Below the pieces are notes generated by a model. It searched no databases, was not told the DNA's origin, and was given only the letters and a program-made list of their open reading frames with translations. Below are positions 27,898 through 36,975 of a stretch of DNA of 64,000 nucleotides, piece after piece (position 1 is the first letter of the stretch; every line of letters begins with the position of its first letter). The stretch lies in NCBI GenBank assembly GCA_019695185.1, contig JAIBAN010000043.1, forward strand, positions 1 through 64,000, in the 5' to 3' direction. The DNA comes from Blastocatellia bacterium. Its GTDB lineage: Bacteria; Acidobacteriota; Blastocatellia; Chloracidobacteriales; Chloracidobacteriaceae. The position numbers were made by a program, and so were the translations under genes.

Positions 27898-27980
27898 ATT
27901 GGTCTGGTCCAATTGAATTCAGTATACCCAGGTTGCAGGATTTGAACAGAGCCAATTCAGCAAAATACTGTGGTCCAATT
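27898..27980. promoter_or_regulatory. candidate MocR operator: dyad and direct repeats
   Basis: About 60 bases upstream of the MocR start is an ATTGG-N6-CCAAT dyad (27898..27913). The sequence TGGTCCAATT occurs twice in direct orientation, at 27905..27914 and 27971..27980. MocR proteins often bind such paired sites in their own promoter. This is inference; no match to a named site is claimed. Confidence 0.45.
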
Positions 27981-27984
27981 TTCT

Positions 27985-28069
27985 CACCACAAAGACACAG
28001 AGGACACAGAGAGGGCCCAGAGTTTTTATTTCTCTGTGGATTCTCTGTGTCCTCTGTGTCTTTGTGGTG
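27985..28069. repeat. 28-bp perfect inverted repeat (CACAAAGACACAGAGGAC family)
   Basis: Exact arms at 27985..28012 and 28042..28069 around a 29-base loop containing a third partial copy (TTTCTCTGTGG). The unit CACAAAGACACAGAGGACAC is a simple purine-biased motif that I have seen scattered in other bacterial genomes. Location between the divergent MocR upstream region and the end of the choice-of-anchor gene suggests a terminator-like or mobile role. Confidence 0.9.
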
Positions 28070-28117
28070 AAAAAAGGCTTCTCTAAAGTGAAGGGAAGGG
28101 AATCGGTACGAGGTTGG

Positions 28118-29272
28118 TCAGGTGATACGAAAAGCCCCTGTCTTGATGGCAGTGGTTCCAGTCGGGGTCGTGACTTTCACATCCCGCAAACCGGCGGTGG
28201 CGGTGGCTTTGATTTTGAGCTTGACGCTGAGTTGGGTCGGGCTGACAAGTTCCACGCTTTTGACTTTGATGCCGCTTCCAAAATCAACCTGTGAACCAGC
28301 CACAAAATTCACTCCCGTAATTGTGACGGTGGGTTTGGCTCCAATGGCAGCCGTACCGGGAGTGACGTTGGTGATGGTCATTGCATTTGAGCGCACAATG
28401 GCGAAATCGCCTGCGCTGGCCGTGGTAATCGGGGGCAGTCCGCCTTTGGGATAGGCTTCGACCCGCAACCGGGCTGTGGTGGAACTCAACGTCTCTGGAA
28501 TCTGCCACGAAAAAGACTGGGCCTGTGGCGAGAGGGCGGCGGCAATGCGGGTCGGGAAGGTCGCCCCGCTGTCGGTCGAGAGCCGGACTTCGTGGCTTTC
28601 TGCCTGACTGGCATTGGTTGTTTCCCATTTCACCTCGACAGTTTGGCCGGTCTGGAAGGTTTCACCTCCATTGGGTGCCAGCAGTTTGACCGCCAGTTGC
28701 GAAGTGGGGGAGTTGGTCAGCGCAACGCTGGAATAGATGTAATCGCCCTGGTTGGTATTATCGCCGTTGGCTGCATTGCCGCAGAAATAAAAGGTGACCG
28801 GGCCGGCATCCGTTGCCGGGGCTTTCCAGGAAAAACGCCAGGTTGCTTTGCGGGGAGTGCCGTTTTGCGTTCCGGCTTGGGTGTGTTCGATGTAATCCCG
28901 CAATTTGCCACTGACTGAGGACGATTGAATGCGGGTCAGGTTTGGATCCGTCAAAACAAACGTCCCTGCTTTTTCACCGTTGGCGGTGAGGGCAGTGGCC
29001 TGGAATCCCCAGCGGGTACGGCCCTGTTGTTCAACCGAGATTGTCAGCGGGTAAGTCTGACCCGGCTGGTAAACCTGTGGCAGCCCCGTCAACGACACCT
29101 GTCCGCTTCCGGTATTCAATTGAAACTGGTCATGACAGTTGACACAGGTGTCAATATCGCCCGGAGCGTTTGTGTAGCCAGGGTCAGGGCCGCTCGAAAA
29201 TCCGAACGTCACCATACTGCCCAGCACCACAAAGCAAAAGGTCACCAGCAGTTTGAGGGAATGACGAGTCAT
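28118..29272 (-). CDS. choice-of-anchor V (Reeler-like) protein with heme motif and IPT/TIG domain
   Basis: 384 residues with a signal peptide (about 1-27). A CVNCH heme-attachment motif follows (CxxCH, about 43-47), in the context GPDPGYTNAPGDIDTC that is typical of choice-of-anchor V proteins. Then come the Reeler-like beta domain, a middle Ser-Thr-rich beta domain and a C-terminal IPT/TIG domain (ITNVTPGTAAIGAKPTVTITG). Probably a periplasmic or surface c-type cytochrome-like protein. The DUF1501/DUF1800 pair lies 158 bases away on the same strand, upstream in transcription. No Shine-Dalgarno is visible because an array starts eight bases before the ATG. Confidence 0.85.
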   Translation of the reverse strand: MTRHSLKLLVTFCFVVLGSMVTFGFSSGPDPGYTNAPGDIDTCVNCHDQFQLNTGSGQVSLTGLPQVYQPGQTYPLTISVEQQGRTRWGFQATALTANGEKAGTFVLTDPNLTRIQSSSVSGKLRDYIEHTQAGTQNGTPRKATWRFSWKAPATDAGPVTFYFCGNAANGDNTNQGDYIYSSVALTNSPTSQLAVKLLAPNGGETFQTGQTVEVKWETTNASQAESHEVRLSTDSGATFPTRIAAALSPQAQSFSWQIPETLSSTTARLRVEAYPKGGLPPITTASAGDFAIVRSNAMTITNVTPGTAAIGAKPTVTITGVNFVAGSQVDFGSGIKVKSVELVSPTQLSVKLKIKATATAGLRDVKVTTPTGTTAIKTGAFRIT

Positions 29273-29280
29273 AGCAATTC

Positions 29281-29432
29281 AATTGAGAATTGAGAATTGA
29301 GAATTGAGAATTGAGAATGAAAACCAAGCTATGTTGAATTCCAGGAACTTTTTTTCTTCAGCAGAAATCAGGGCATCCTCATAACCTGAATGCGATTTCA
29401 AATTCTCAATTCTCAATTCTCAATTCTCAATT
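29281..29432. repeat. GAATTGA arrays as an inverted pair
   Basis: Five units (29281..29317) and four and a half reverse-complement units (29401..29432) around an 83-base spacer. The right array overlaps the DUF1501 stop codon at 29431..29433. The left ends next to the start of the choice-of-anchor gene. Confidence 0.93.
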
Positions 29433-30702
29433 ATCCCAGAAAGCCAACGTTTTCAAAGGTTCCGCCCAGCACCTGTGCGGACGGCACCCCTAGCCATTTA
29501 TCCAAAATCGTTCCATAGACCGACCGGAAATCAACCTTGAATTTCATGTTTCCGGCACTGTCGAGGTCGGTCAGACTGGGCTGGTCGCCATAAATGCCGC
29601 CTTTGATGGGGTTGCCAATGATGAACATCGGGGCGGCGGTGCCGTGGTCACAGCCTTTGCTGCCGTTTTCGTTGACCCGGCGGCCAAACTCTGACCATTG
29701 CATCATGACCACCTTGTCAGCCAGTCCATGCTCGGCCATATCGCGGTAGAACGCATCCACTGCTTCGGAGAAGGCTTTGAGCAGGTTGGCATGGTCACCG
29801 GTGGTTTTGGTGTCGGCATATTGGTTGCTGTGCGTGTCGAATCCGCCCAGGGAGGCATACAGGATTTGGGTTGTGGTGCTGGTGGTCACCACCTGAGCCA
29901 GCATTTTCATGGCTGCTGCCAGCTTGTTATTCGGATAGGTAACGCTGGATTTATATTGGGCAATGTCGGTTTGCAGGGTTTTGGCCCCTGAAACCGCATC
30001 CGTTCCGGTGGCTGCAATGGCAGCCGCCAGTGACCCTGCCGTCCGCCCTGAGGCGCTGTTCGTTGAGGTAAACGTGGTCTGCTGGTTGATGCCATCGGCA
30101 GTGTATTTGCTATCCGTTTGATAGCTGTAGCGTTGGAACGAGGTAATGGCCGGAATCACTGCCGTGTCGCTGAGTAAGGTTTTCGGTAAATCGCTGCCCA
30201 CGCTGACCGCACCAAGCCCAACCTGACGGCCATAGGCCAGTTCAACGTATTTGCCCAGCCAGCCTTCGCCGGAAATGTCGGTCGGGTTGGCCGTATGCCA
30301 GATGTCCTGGGAACGGAAGTGCGAAAGGTTGGGCGAGGGGTATCCGACTCCATGCACAATGGCTACTTTCTTTTCGTCAAACAGTTTTTTGACTTCATCC
30401 AGTTGCGGATGGAGCGCATATTTGTCGGAAATCGGGATGATTCCGTCTTTGTCGGTCAGACCCAGGTTTGGGCGGGCCCGCAGGTAAGCCGGGTCAGTGT
30501 AGGGAATCACGGTGTTGAGGCCGTCATTGGCTCCGGCAAATTGAATCACCAAAAAGATTTTACGGTTGTTCGGGTCGGGTGCAAAAATGGGTGCTTCCTG
30601 TCCGAAAAGGGAAAGACCCAGGTGTGGCAGCACTACGCCCGCGGTTACAAAGCCGAAGCTTTTTTTCAAAAAGTCACGTCGTGAAGTCAGTTTTACGGAC
30701 AT
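29431..30702 (-). CDS. DUF1501 protein, Tat-exported
   Basis: 423 residues from the ATG at 30702, nine bases after GGAGG; the ATG at 30711 abuts the GGAGG and is not used. A twin-arginine signal, SRRDFLKKSFGFVTAG, opens the protein. The body is a sulfatase/alkaline-phosphatase-like DUF1501 fold with QFAGANDGLNTVIPY near the N-terminus. These proteins are almost always encoded beside a DUF1800 gene, as here (21 bases apart). Their function is not established. The DUF1800 gene precedes it in the operon. Confidence 0.93.
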   Translation of the reverse strand: MSVKLTSRRDFLKKSFGFVTAGVVLPHLGLSLFGQEAPIFAPDPNNRKIFLVIQFAGANDGLNTVIPYTDPAYLRARPNLGLTDKDGIIPISDKYALHPQLDEVKKLFDEKKVAIVHGVGYPSPNLSHFRSQDIWHTANPTDISGEGWLGKYVELAYGRQVGLGAVSVGSDLPKTLLSDTAVIPAITSFQRYSYQTDSKYTADGINQQTTFTSTNSASGRTAGSLAAAIAATGTDAVSGAKTLQTDIAQYKSSVTYPNNKLAAAMKMLAQVVTTSTTTQILYASLGGFDTHSNQYADTKTTGDHANLLKAFSEAVDAFYRDMAEHGLADKVVMMQWSEFGRRVNENGSKGCDHGTAAPMFIIGNPIKGGIYGDQPSLTDLDSAGNMKFKVDFRSVYGTILDKWLGVPSAQVLGGTFENVGFLG

Positions 30703-30722
30703 ATCAGGCATCCTCCGGGGCG

Positions 30723-32099
30723 TTAGTTGAGATGATATTCAGGCAGGCTGGCAATCAGGTGGAGCAGCCCGCGAATCTTCTTGTCAGCCGTGGCGTCATC
30801 GAGTTTGAACTTGCCTTTTTTGCCGGAATCATCCAGCGCCAGGTAATTCTGGAGTGCTTTGGCGGTTTTGTTGTCCACCGTCAGCGGCCCCATCAGGTTC
30901 AAATAAAAGTCCACCACGTCTGCCTTGCTTTGTTTGTCCGCCGGAGGCAGCAGTTTGGTAACATCCACAAAGATAGCCCGCTCTTTGCTGGTGCTGCGGT
31001 TGGAGAGCATGTCATTGGCAAAATTGTACCGTTCGAGTAGTGAAGAGGTATTGACCCAGCCAAGTCCACTGGTCCAACCCGACACATCGGGCGGGTCCAT
31101 CACTTCCTGGCCTTGCAGGGAAAGCGATTGGGCCACCAGTCGCAGCGTCCCGGTGCCGCCCAGTTGTCGAACCAGGCCAACAACAAATTCGACCGGGTTT
31201 TTCACCAGGGCAAATTTGGCTTTGTCTGAGTAAAATTCATCCGAAGTCAGAATCGCCCGCATCAATTCCTTGATGCTGTGAGCCTTGGCAAAATAGACCC
31301 CGGCAAAGCGGTCAATCAGGTCGGCTTTGGGATTGGGGTAAACAAAATATTCCCACAGCTTTTTGGCCATAAACCGGGCGGTGGCGTTGTCGTTGCACAG
31401 GTTGGCGATGATGTCTTCGCCATTAAAGTTACCTGTCTGGCCACGGAATGTCTTGACGCCAAAGTCATGCAGATTCTGGTTGAAAAAGAAGTTCTGCCGT
31501 TGGAGCGTCCAGCCGGTAAAGGCACGGGCGGATTCTTTCACGTCGTCTTCTGTATAGTTCGGCTGGCCTGAGACGACATCAAACACCCCACAGGTGAAGA
31601 GTTCCATCAACTCGCGGGCAAAGTTTTCGTTTGGTTTGCCCCGCACATTGTCAATGTTGTCAAGCCAGATAATCATCCCTGGGTCTTTGGCCACGTTCAG
31701 AACCAAGTCGTCAAATTTGGCCAAGGCAAATTTGCGCAACGTCAGGTTCTGGTAATACATGAAGTAATCCTTCACCTTGGAAAGCCCGGTTGCGAAATGG
31801 TCATGCCAGAAAAAAGTCATCTTTTCTTCCAGCGGGCGTTTGGTAAACGTCATGCGGAAGATAAAAAAGCGTTCCACTTCACTCGGTGAGAATGATTTAA
31901 GTTCTGTCGGGTCAAAGCGGAATTCGGATTTAAGCTGGTTTTCGAGTGCGCTGTTATCAATGGACTCATAATTGAGCAGATAATCAACGCTGCCTTCCAG
32001 ACCACGCTTCACGAGGTCGGCCACTTCGGCCTGACTCCCGGCAAATCCGGCCCGCCGCAACAGGTGCGCCGCATTTTCGGTATTCCAGGTAACTGCCAT
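30723..32099 (-). CDS. DUF1800 protein
   Basis: 458 residues. The start region HLLRRAGFAGSQAEVADLV and the later FFWHDHFATGLSKV, ELMELFTCGVF and GWTLQRQNFFFN motifs are typical of DUF1800. AGGAGA sits seven bases before the ATG. No signal peptide is seen, so it probably travels with or acts before the Tat-exported DUF1501 partner. Function unknown; the pair is widespread in Acidobacteriota, Planctomycetota and related phyla. Confidence 0.93.
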   Translation of the reverse strand: MAVTWNTENAAHLLRRAGFAGSQAEVADLVKRGLEGSVDYLLNYESIDNSALENQLKSEFRFDPTELKSFSPSEVERFFIFRMTFTKRPLEEKMTFFWHDHFATGLSKVKDYFMYYQNLTLRKFALAKFDDLVLNVAKDPGMIIWLDNIDNVRGKPNENFARELMELFTCGVFDVVSGQPNYTEDDVKESARAFTGWTLQRQNFFFNQNLHDFGVKTFRGQTGNFNGEDIIANLCNDNATARFMAKKLWEYFVYPNPKADLIDRFAGVYFAKAHSIKELMRAILTSDEFYSDKAKFALVKNPVEFVVGLVRQLGGTGTLRLVAQSLSLQGQEVMDPPDVSGWTSGLGWVNTSSLLERYNFANDMLSNRSTSKERAIFVDVTKLLPPADKQSKADVVDFYLNLMGPLTVDNKTAKALQNYLALDDSGKKGKFKLDDATADKKIRGLLHLIASLPEYHLN

Positions 32100-32312
32100 G
32101 GGACGTGTCTCCTATTTTTTTGTTCGGTCGTTGCCGCTACGCCGGCGTGTGCGAGCGGTTTCAAAAGGCATACTGATCAATGGGATTTGAAGTTGATATG
32201 CCGTCAGATGTCGGCCTGGAAGAAAAAGTTTGGGAAAGATTCCGCACTTTTTCCCGTCCGGCTCTTTATCATGGAGAATAACCGCTTTGAATTCAAATGG
32301 TTAGGTGCAGTT

Positions 32313-32921
32313 TTAAGCAGGCCATGCACCCATTGCAAGGTCTATCACCCGCTCCAAATCAGCCAGTGTTGCCCCACTCGCAGCCTGAACGGCCATCCCA
32401 TGAATAACCGTCACCACGAAGCGGGCGAGGTCGGCTGGATTGACTGAGGCCGGCAGGTCGCCTTCGGTCTGGGCACGTTCAAGTCGTTCCCGGATAGTAT
32501 TTTCACCTGCTCCCCGACGGGCAATCAATTCCTGGCGAAGCGCTTCGGATTCCGTTCCAGTGGAAAGCGCCCCATGCACAAACAGGCATCCTCCCGGATT
32601 GCAGGAGGCCGTTTGGACCTTTGCGGCCCCCCGCAGCAGCGCTTCCACCACAGCACGGGCGGTCGGCTGATTCAACGCCTCCGGAACATATCCGCCCGGC
32701 CCTTGTTCATACCGGTCAAGTGCTTTACGAAACAGGGTTTTCTTATCTCCAAACGTAGCATACAGGCTGGGCCGGTTGATGCCCATGGCCGTAGTCAAAT
32801 CTGAGAGGGAAGCACCCTCATATCCTTTTTGCCAAAAGACCTGAAGTGCCCGGTCCAGTGCCTGGTCAGGGCAAAAGGCACGGGGGCGTCCAGGGTGTGA
32901 GGTTGATTTTGTGGTACTCAT
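32313..32921 (-). CDS. TetR-family repressor
   Basis: 202 residues. The N-terminal helix-turn-helix is complete (ALDRALQVFWQKGYEGASLS, then MGINRPSLYATFGDKKTLF). The ligand domain carries Cys residues in TASCNPGGCLFVHGA, a motif seen in NemR/AcrR-like sensors of electrophiles. It is divergent from two SDR genes. Two operator-like sites lie in the shared promoter region, so autoregulation and control of the SDRs are likely. Confidence 0.92.
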   Translation of the reverse strand: MSTTKSTSHPGRPRAFCPDQALDRALQVFWQKGYEGASLSDLTTAMGINRPSLYATFGDKKTLFRKALDRYEQGPGGYVPEALNQPTARAVVEALLRGAAKVQTASCNPGGCLFVHGALSTGTESEALRQELIARRGAGENTIRERLERAQTEGDLPASVNPADLARFVVTVIHGMAVQAASGATLADLERVIDLAMGAWPA

Positions 32922-32947
32922 ATTTCGAACTGCCTGGGGTTTTATTT

Positions 32948-32965
32948 TTGTACTTGTCGGTACAA
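32948..32965. promoter_or_regulatory. TetR operator 1
   Basis: The palindrome TTGTAC-TTGTCG-GTACAA lies between divergent TetR and SDR genes. A near copy in the same orientation type lies 54 bases on, supporting a real operator pair. Confidence 0.75.
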
Positions 32966-32973
32966 TAAAATAC

Positions 32974-33002
32974 TTGACAGGGGCTGTCTATTGAATTATT
33001 TT
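32974..33002 (+). promoter_or_regulatory. candidate sigma-70 promoter for the SDR operon
   Basis: TTGACA at 32974..32979, a 17-base spacer, then TATTTT at 32997..33002. The -10 element is weak. Operator 2 begins at its last base, so repressor binding would block transcription start. The SDR start codon is 40 bases downstream. Confidence 0.55.
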
Positions 33003-33019
33003 TATACCAATCAGTACAA
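33002..33019. promoter_or_regulatory. TetR operator 2
   Basis: TTATAC-CAATCA-GTACAA matches operator 1 with one change in the left arm. It overlaps the end of the candidate -10 box and the region just upstream of the SDR ribosome site. Confidence 0.72.
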
Positions 33020-33042
33020 AATAAATTTCAGGGAGAAACAGC

Positions 33043-33795
33043 ATGTCACAAAAACTCAACGGGAAAGTTGCGCTTGTCACCGGCGGCAACAGCGGTATTG
33101 GACTGGCAACCGCCGAGCGGTTCGTCGCGGAAGGTGCGCATGTCTTCATCACTGGCCGCCGTCAAAGCGAACTCGACGCAGCGGTCAAACGGATTGGGAA
33201 AAATATCACCGCTATCCAAGGGGACATGGCGAATCTGGCCGACCTCGACCAGATGGTTGAAACTATCAAACAAGAAAAAGGCCGCCTGGATGTCATCTTT
33301 GCCAATGCCGGTGGCGGCCAGTTCGCCCCGCTCGGTGCCATCACTGAGGAGCATTTCGACAAAGCGTTTAATATCAACGTGAAAGGGCTACTGTTTACGG
33401 TTCAAAAGGCGCTTCCTCTGTTGTCGGATGGCGCATCAATTATTCTGAACGCCTCGATTGTCTCTTCCAAAGGGATGCCAGCCTTCAGCGTCTATAGCGC
33501 GACCAAGGCAGCGGTTCGCTCGTTTGCCCGGACCTGGACGGTTGACTTGAAAGAACGCCATATCCGGGTGAATGCTGTCAGCCCCGGCCCGATTGAAACC
33601 CCAGGGATTGACACCCTGGTGACCAGCGAGGAAGAAGGCCACCAGTTTCGTGCCAGCTTGGTTTCCGGCGTGCCGCTCGGACGCATCGGAACAGCGGATG
33701 AAATCGCCAAAGCTGTTGTCTTCCTGGCTTCGGATGACAGCAGTTATGTCACCGGAATCGAACTCTTTGTCGATGGCGGCATGGCGCAAATCTGA
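33043..33795 (+). CDS. short-chain dehydrogenase/reductase 1
   Basis: 250 residues. Classical SDR: cofactor motif TGGNSGIG (about 13-20), NAG in IFANAGGG, catalytic Ser in NASIVSS and YSATK (Tyr and Lys of the YxxxK). ISPG-like [11 protein letters not shown] follows. A GGGAGA ribosome site precedes the ATG at 33043. Substrate unknown. TetR control suggests a role in detoxifying a reactive carbonyl or similar inducer. Confidence 0.93.
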   Translation: MSQKLNGKVALVTGGNSGIGLATAERFVAEGAHVFITGRRQSELDAAVKRIGKNITAIQGDMANLADLDQMVETIKQEKGRLDVIFANAGGGQFAPLGAITEEHFDKAFNINVKGLLFTVQKALPLLSDGASIILNASIVSSKGMPAFSVYSATKAAVRSFARTWTVDLKERHIRVNAVSPGPIETPGIDTLVTSEEEGHQFRASLVSGVPLGRIGTADEIAKAVVFLASDDSSYVTGIELFVDGGMAQI

Positions 33796-33861
33796 ACCAT
33801 CGAAATGAATCCAAACCGATTAAGGAAAACGAACCCTTACAGCAATCACAGGAGAAATTTT

Positions 33862-34605
33862 ATGTCGAATCATCTCACCGGAAAGGTGGCGTTTGTTACC
33901 GGCGGATCACGCGGTATCGGCGCAGCCATTGCCAAACGACTGGCCCAGGAAGGTGCGGCAGTCGCCATTACCTATAGCAGCAACCTGCAAAAAGCCGAAG
34001 ATGTGGTGCGTTCCATCGAAGCGGAAGGCGGGCGCGCCCTTGCAATTCAGGCTGACAGTGCCAATCCCGAAGCCGTCAGGCAGGCCGTTGCCGCTATGGT
34101 GGAAAAATTTGGCCGGTTTGACATTTTGGTTAACAATGCTGGAATTGGCATCTTCAAGCCTTTTGACCAGGTTTCACTGGAAGAGTTTGAAACCATCTCC
34201 GCCATCAACGTCCGGGCCGTGTTTATTGGGGCGCAGGAAGCTGCCCGGCACATGGGGGAAGGTGGCCGCATTATCACGATTGGCAGCGTCAACGGGGACC
34301 GGATTCCGTTTCCAGGTGGGGCCGTCTATGCCATGACAAAGGCTGCCGTGGCAGGGCTGACCCGTGGTTTGGCACGGGATTTGGGGCCGCGCAAAATCAC
34401 GGTCAACAATGTTCAGCCAGGGCCGGTGGATACTGATCTGAATCCGGCGGAAGGTCCTTTTGCCGAAATGCTGAAAGGGTATCTGGCGCTGGGCAGGTAC
34501 GGTCGCGGGGAGGAAGTGGCTGCTCTGGTGGCGTTTCTGGCCAGCCCGGAAGCCAGTTATGTGACGGGTGCCAACATTGATGTTGACGGCGGCTTTAATG
34601 CCTGA
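33862..34605 (+). CDS. short-chain dehydrogenase/reductase 2
   Basis: 247 residues from the ATG at 33862, with AGGAGA upstream; an earlier ATG at 33805 lacks a site. Classical SDR motifs: TGGSRGIG, NNAGIG, ITIGSVNGDR and YAMTKAA. It follows the first SDR by 66 bases in the same direction and probably shares its promoter. The two proteins share the family signatures but differ widely in sequence, so they are not recent duplicates. Confidence 0.93.
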   Translation: MSNHLTGKVAFVTGGSRGIGAAIAKRLAQEGAAVAITYSSNLQKAEDVVRSIEAEGGRALAIQADSANPEAVRQAVAAMVEKFGRFDILVNNAGIGIFKPFDQVSLEEFETISAINVRAVFIGAQEAARHMGEGGRIITIGSVNGDRIPFPGGAVYAMTKAAVAGLTRGLARDLGPRKITVNNVQPGPVDTDLNPAEGPFAEMLKGYLALGRYGRGEEVAALVAFLASPEASYVTGANIDVDGGFNA

Positions 34606-34682
34606 TGAAAGCTGAACCCCAGGAACCACGCTGTTCTGCTGTAATTCCTGGGGTGCACCTTTTTGTCTTGCCGGGAGGTTGG

Positions 34683-36611
34683 TTACGAGCCAATTACCCG
34701 CGCTGTCCGTCCGTCGTCTTCACGGGTGACGGCAATCACGCTCGGACGCGGGTAGCTGGTGCCGTCCGGCCAGCGGCTCAGAGGTTTTTCAATGGAACCG
34801 CCTTCGCCCGGATGTTGAATCGCGCAAAAGAGCGTTTCGTTGTTGGGAGTCATTTCCGGTCCGCAGATTTCACATTCGCTCGGTCCGGTCAAAAACTGGC
34901 GGACAAACCCGCGTTCCGGGCCTTCCACCGGACAGGCATAGATACTGTCGTTGTTTTTCAAATTCCGGGGCATTCCATCGGTCGCAATCCAGAGGTTGCC
35001 CTGGTTGTCAAATGTAATGTTGTCAGGGCAGGAAAGCGCACTGACCTGCCTGCGGTCAAATCCGGCAAAGTAGGTCCCGTCTTTTTCAACCGTCGGGTCG
35101 CCGCACAGCATGAGGATTTCCCACCGGAATTGGAGTGAACCGGGGTCGTTGTCGGCTTCGGTGATTTCAATGATATGCCCGTGTTTGTTTTCGGCGCGCG
35201 GATTGGCTTTGTCCGTACCCGGACGACCTGAAGTTCCGCGTTGCGTGTTGTTGGTCATCACCGCGTAGACCTTGCCGTTCACCGGATTGATTTCGATGTC
35301 TTCCGGGCGGTCCATTTTGGTTCCACCGACCAGTTGCGCTGCCGTCCGGGTGTGGATGCAGACATCAGCCTGGGACATTTCCCTGAGTGCGCCCTGGCCG
35401 CCGATGAGCGGCAGCCATTCGCCGGTGCCATCGTCTTTGAACCGGGCGACATAGAGCGTCCCTTCATCCAGCAGCTTGGCGTTCTCCTCACGCAGCAGTC
35501 GGTTGAATTTCCCTTTGCTGATGAATTTGTACATGCATTCAAACCGCTCGTCATCGCCGGTATAGACAACCGCCCGGCCATCGTAGGCAGCCGCAAACGT
35601 GGCGGCTTCGTGTTTGAGTCGTCCGAGTGCAGTCCGTTTCTTCGGAATGCTCAAGGGGTTGAACGGGTCAATTTCAACCACCCAGCCGAACCGGAACGGT
35701 TCGTTCGGCTCTTTCGCTACATCAAACCGGCTGTAATGATTTTCCCAGCGGCGTTCACTGGCTCCGGCGGTCACGCCATAGCGATTGTGCATGGCTTTGC
35801 GCGGGTCAGAATCAGGCAGTTTGCTGGTATTGGCAAAGTATTGGTTAAAGTTTTCTTCGCAGGTCAAAACCGTGCCCCAGGGCGTCTTCCCGGCGGAACA
35901 GTTGTTGAGCATGCCTCGTGCCCGCAGCCCGCGCGGGTCGTAGGAAACTTTCAGCAGTTCGTTGCCCGCCGCCGGGCCGGTAAACGCGCAAGGCGTTTCA
36001 CCCGTGATGCGGCGGTTAAATCCGGAATCAATCCGATAGCGCCAGCCGTCAATTTCGCTCCGTTCGATTTCAACCACGGTCAGGCCATGCGCGGCCAGTT
36101 CGATGTCCACCTGTTCCTTGGTGGCCTCGGCGGCTTTGTAATTGGCAAACATGGTCGGGCCGTCGGTGTATTCATGATTAACCACCAGCAAGCCTTCGTT
36201 GGAACTGGCCCGGAAATCGCGTTCAAACGGGAAGAAGCCGACAAAATCACAATTGAACCCAAATTGCCGGGCCTGGGCGGCGGCAGTCTGTTTTGCCGGG
36301 TCAAACGCCGGAGCATTCGGAAACAGCGGGTCACCCCAGCGAATCACCACTTGCGAGGTGTAGCCGGGAGCCACCGTCACCGTGTCAGCCTGAGTCATGG
36401 CCAGGGGCTGAAAGGTCAGTTTGTCAGGTGTTTGGGCATTAAAATTCGGTGAAGCTGCCTCTTCCTGGGCAAACAGGGATTGAACATCAGCCAACAGAAC
36501 CGGCGCGACTGCCGCCATGCCTTTCAAAAAGGCTCGGCGCTCGATGCGACGCGCCACAATTTCAGCAAAGGTTTCACTGGTTTCAGCCCGGTGCAAACGC
36601 ACTGTCTTCAT
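34683..36611 (-). CDS. PhoX-family (DUF839) phosphatase-like protein
   Basis: 642 residues from the ATG at 36611, supported by GAGAGGAA just upstream. The N-terminal RRIERRAFLKGMAAVAP matches a twin-arginine signal. The body has the DUF839/PhoX beta-propeller features HGLTVVEIERS, NCSAGKTPWGTVLTCEEN and RPEDIEINPVNGKVY. PhoX phosphatases use Ca/Fe and release phosphate from monoesters outside the cytosol. The activity of this branch is not proven. Confidence 0.9.
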   Translation of the reverse strand: MKTVRLHRAETSETFAEIVARRIERRAFLKGMAAVAPVLLADVQSLFAQEEAASPNFNAQTPDKLTFQPLAMTQADTVTVAPGYTSQVVIRWGDPLFPNAPAFDPAKQTAAAQARQFGFNCDFVGFFPFERDFRASSNEGLLVVNHEYTDGPTMFANYKAAEATKEQVDIELAAHGLTVVEIERSEIDGWRYRIDSGFNRRITGETPCAFTGPAAGNELLKVSYDPRGLRARGMLNNCSAGKTPWGTVLTCEENFNQYFANTSKLPDSDPRKAMHNRYGVTAGASERRWENHYSRFDVAKEPNEPFRFGWVVEIDPFNPLSIPKKRTALGRLKHEAATFAAAYDGRAVVYTGDDERFECMYKFISKGKFNRLLREENAKLLDEGTLYVARFKDDGTGEWLPLIGGQGALREMSQADVCIHTRTAAQLVGGTKMDRPEDIEINPVNGKVYAVMTNNTQRGTSGRPGTDKANPRAENKHGHIIEITEADNDPGSLQFRWEILMLCGDPTVEKDGTYFAGFDRRQVSALSCPDNITFDNQGNLWIATDGMPRNLKNNDSIYACPVEGPERGFVRQFLTGPSECEICGPEMTPNNETLFCAIQHPGEGGSIEKPLSRWPDGTSYPRPSVIAVTREDDGRTARVIGS

Positions 36612-36760
36612 AAATTCCTCTCTCTCCAAAGTTGGTTTCCGCGAAGTTGGTTGAGAACTGCTTTGAAAAAGAGGGGATCATCCACGAAGAACCTTTCGTC
36701 AGTGCGAACAGGAGCTTTCTGAATTCAAACGTTTGCGTGAATTTTATGTTACTGGAAAAG

Positions 36761-36975
36761 AAGTCTTGGGAGTCTTGGGAGTTTAGGGAGTCTGGGGAGT
36801 CTGGAGAGTCTGGGGAGTCTGGGGGGCTGGGGAGTCTGGAGAGTCTGGGGAGTCTGGGGAGTCAAATCCAAGTGACAAATGACAGGTGACAAGAAAAAAC
36901 CTGTTGCTGGTTGCTCGGCACTGTTCACTTCTTCCGACTCCCAAGACTCCCAGGACGCCCAAGACGCCCAAGACT
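36761..36975. repeat. GTCTTGGGA/GTCTGGGGA nonamer arrays as an inverted pair
   Basis: About eleven degenerate nonamers at 36761..36862, drifting from GTCTTGGGA to GTCTGGGGA, face four reverse-complement units (36935..36975). The right array abuts the VWA gene stop codon at 36974..36976. The 36612..36760 stretch before it holds nothing I recognise. Confidence 0.9.

Noticed and set aside
27985-28069. Intrinsic terminator for the MocR region
   Set aside because: The stem is far longer than usual and the gene orientation does not fit a simple terminator; kept as a repeat.
35241-36452. 403-residue plus-strand frame opposite PhoX
   Set aside because: Antisense shadow; the PhoX reading has Tat signal and family motifs.
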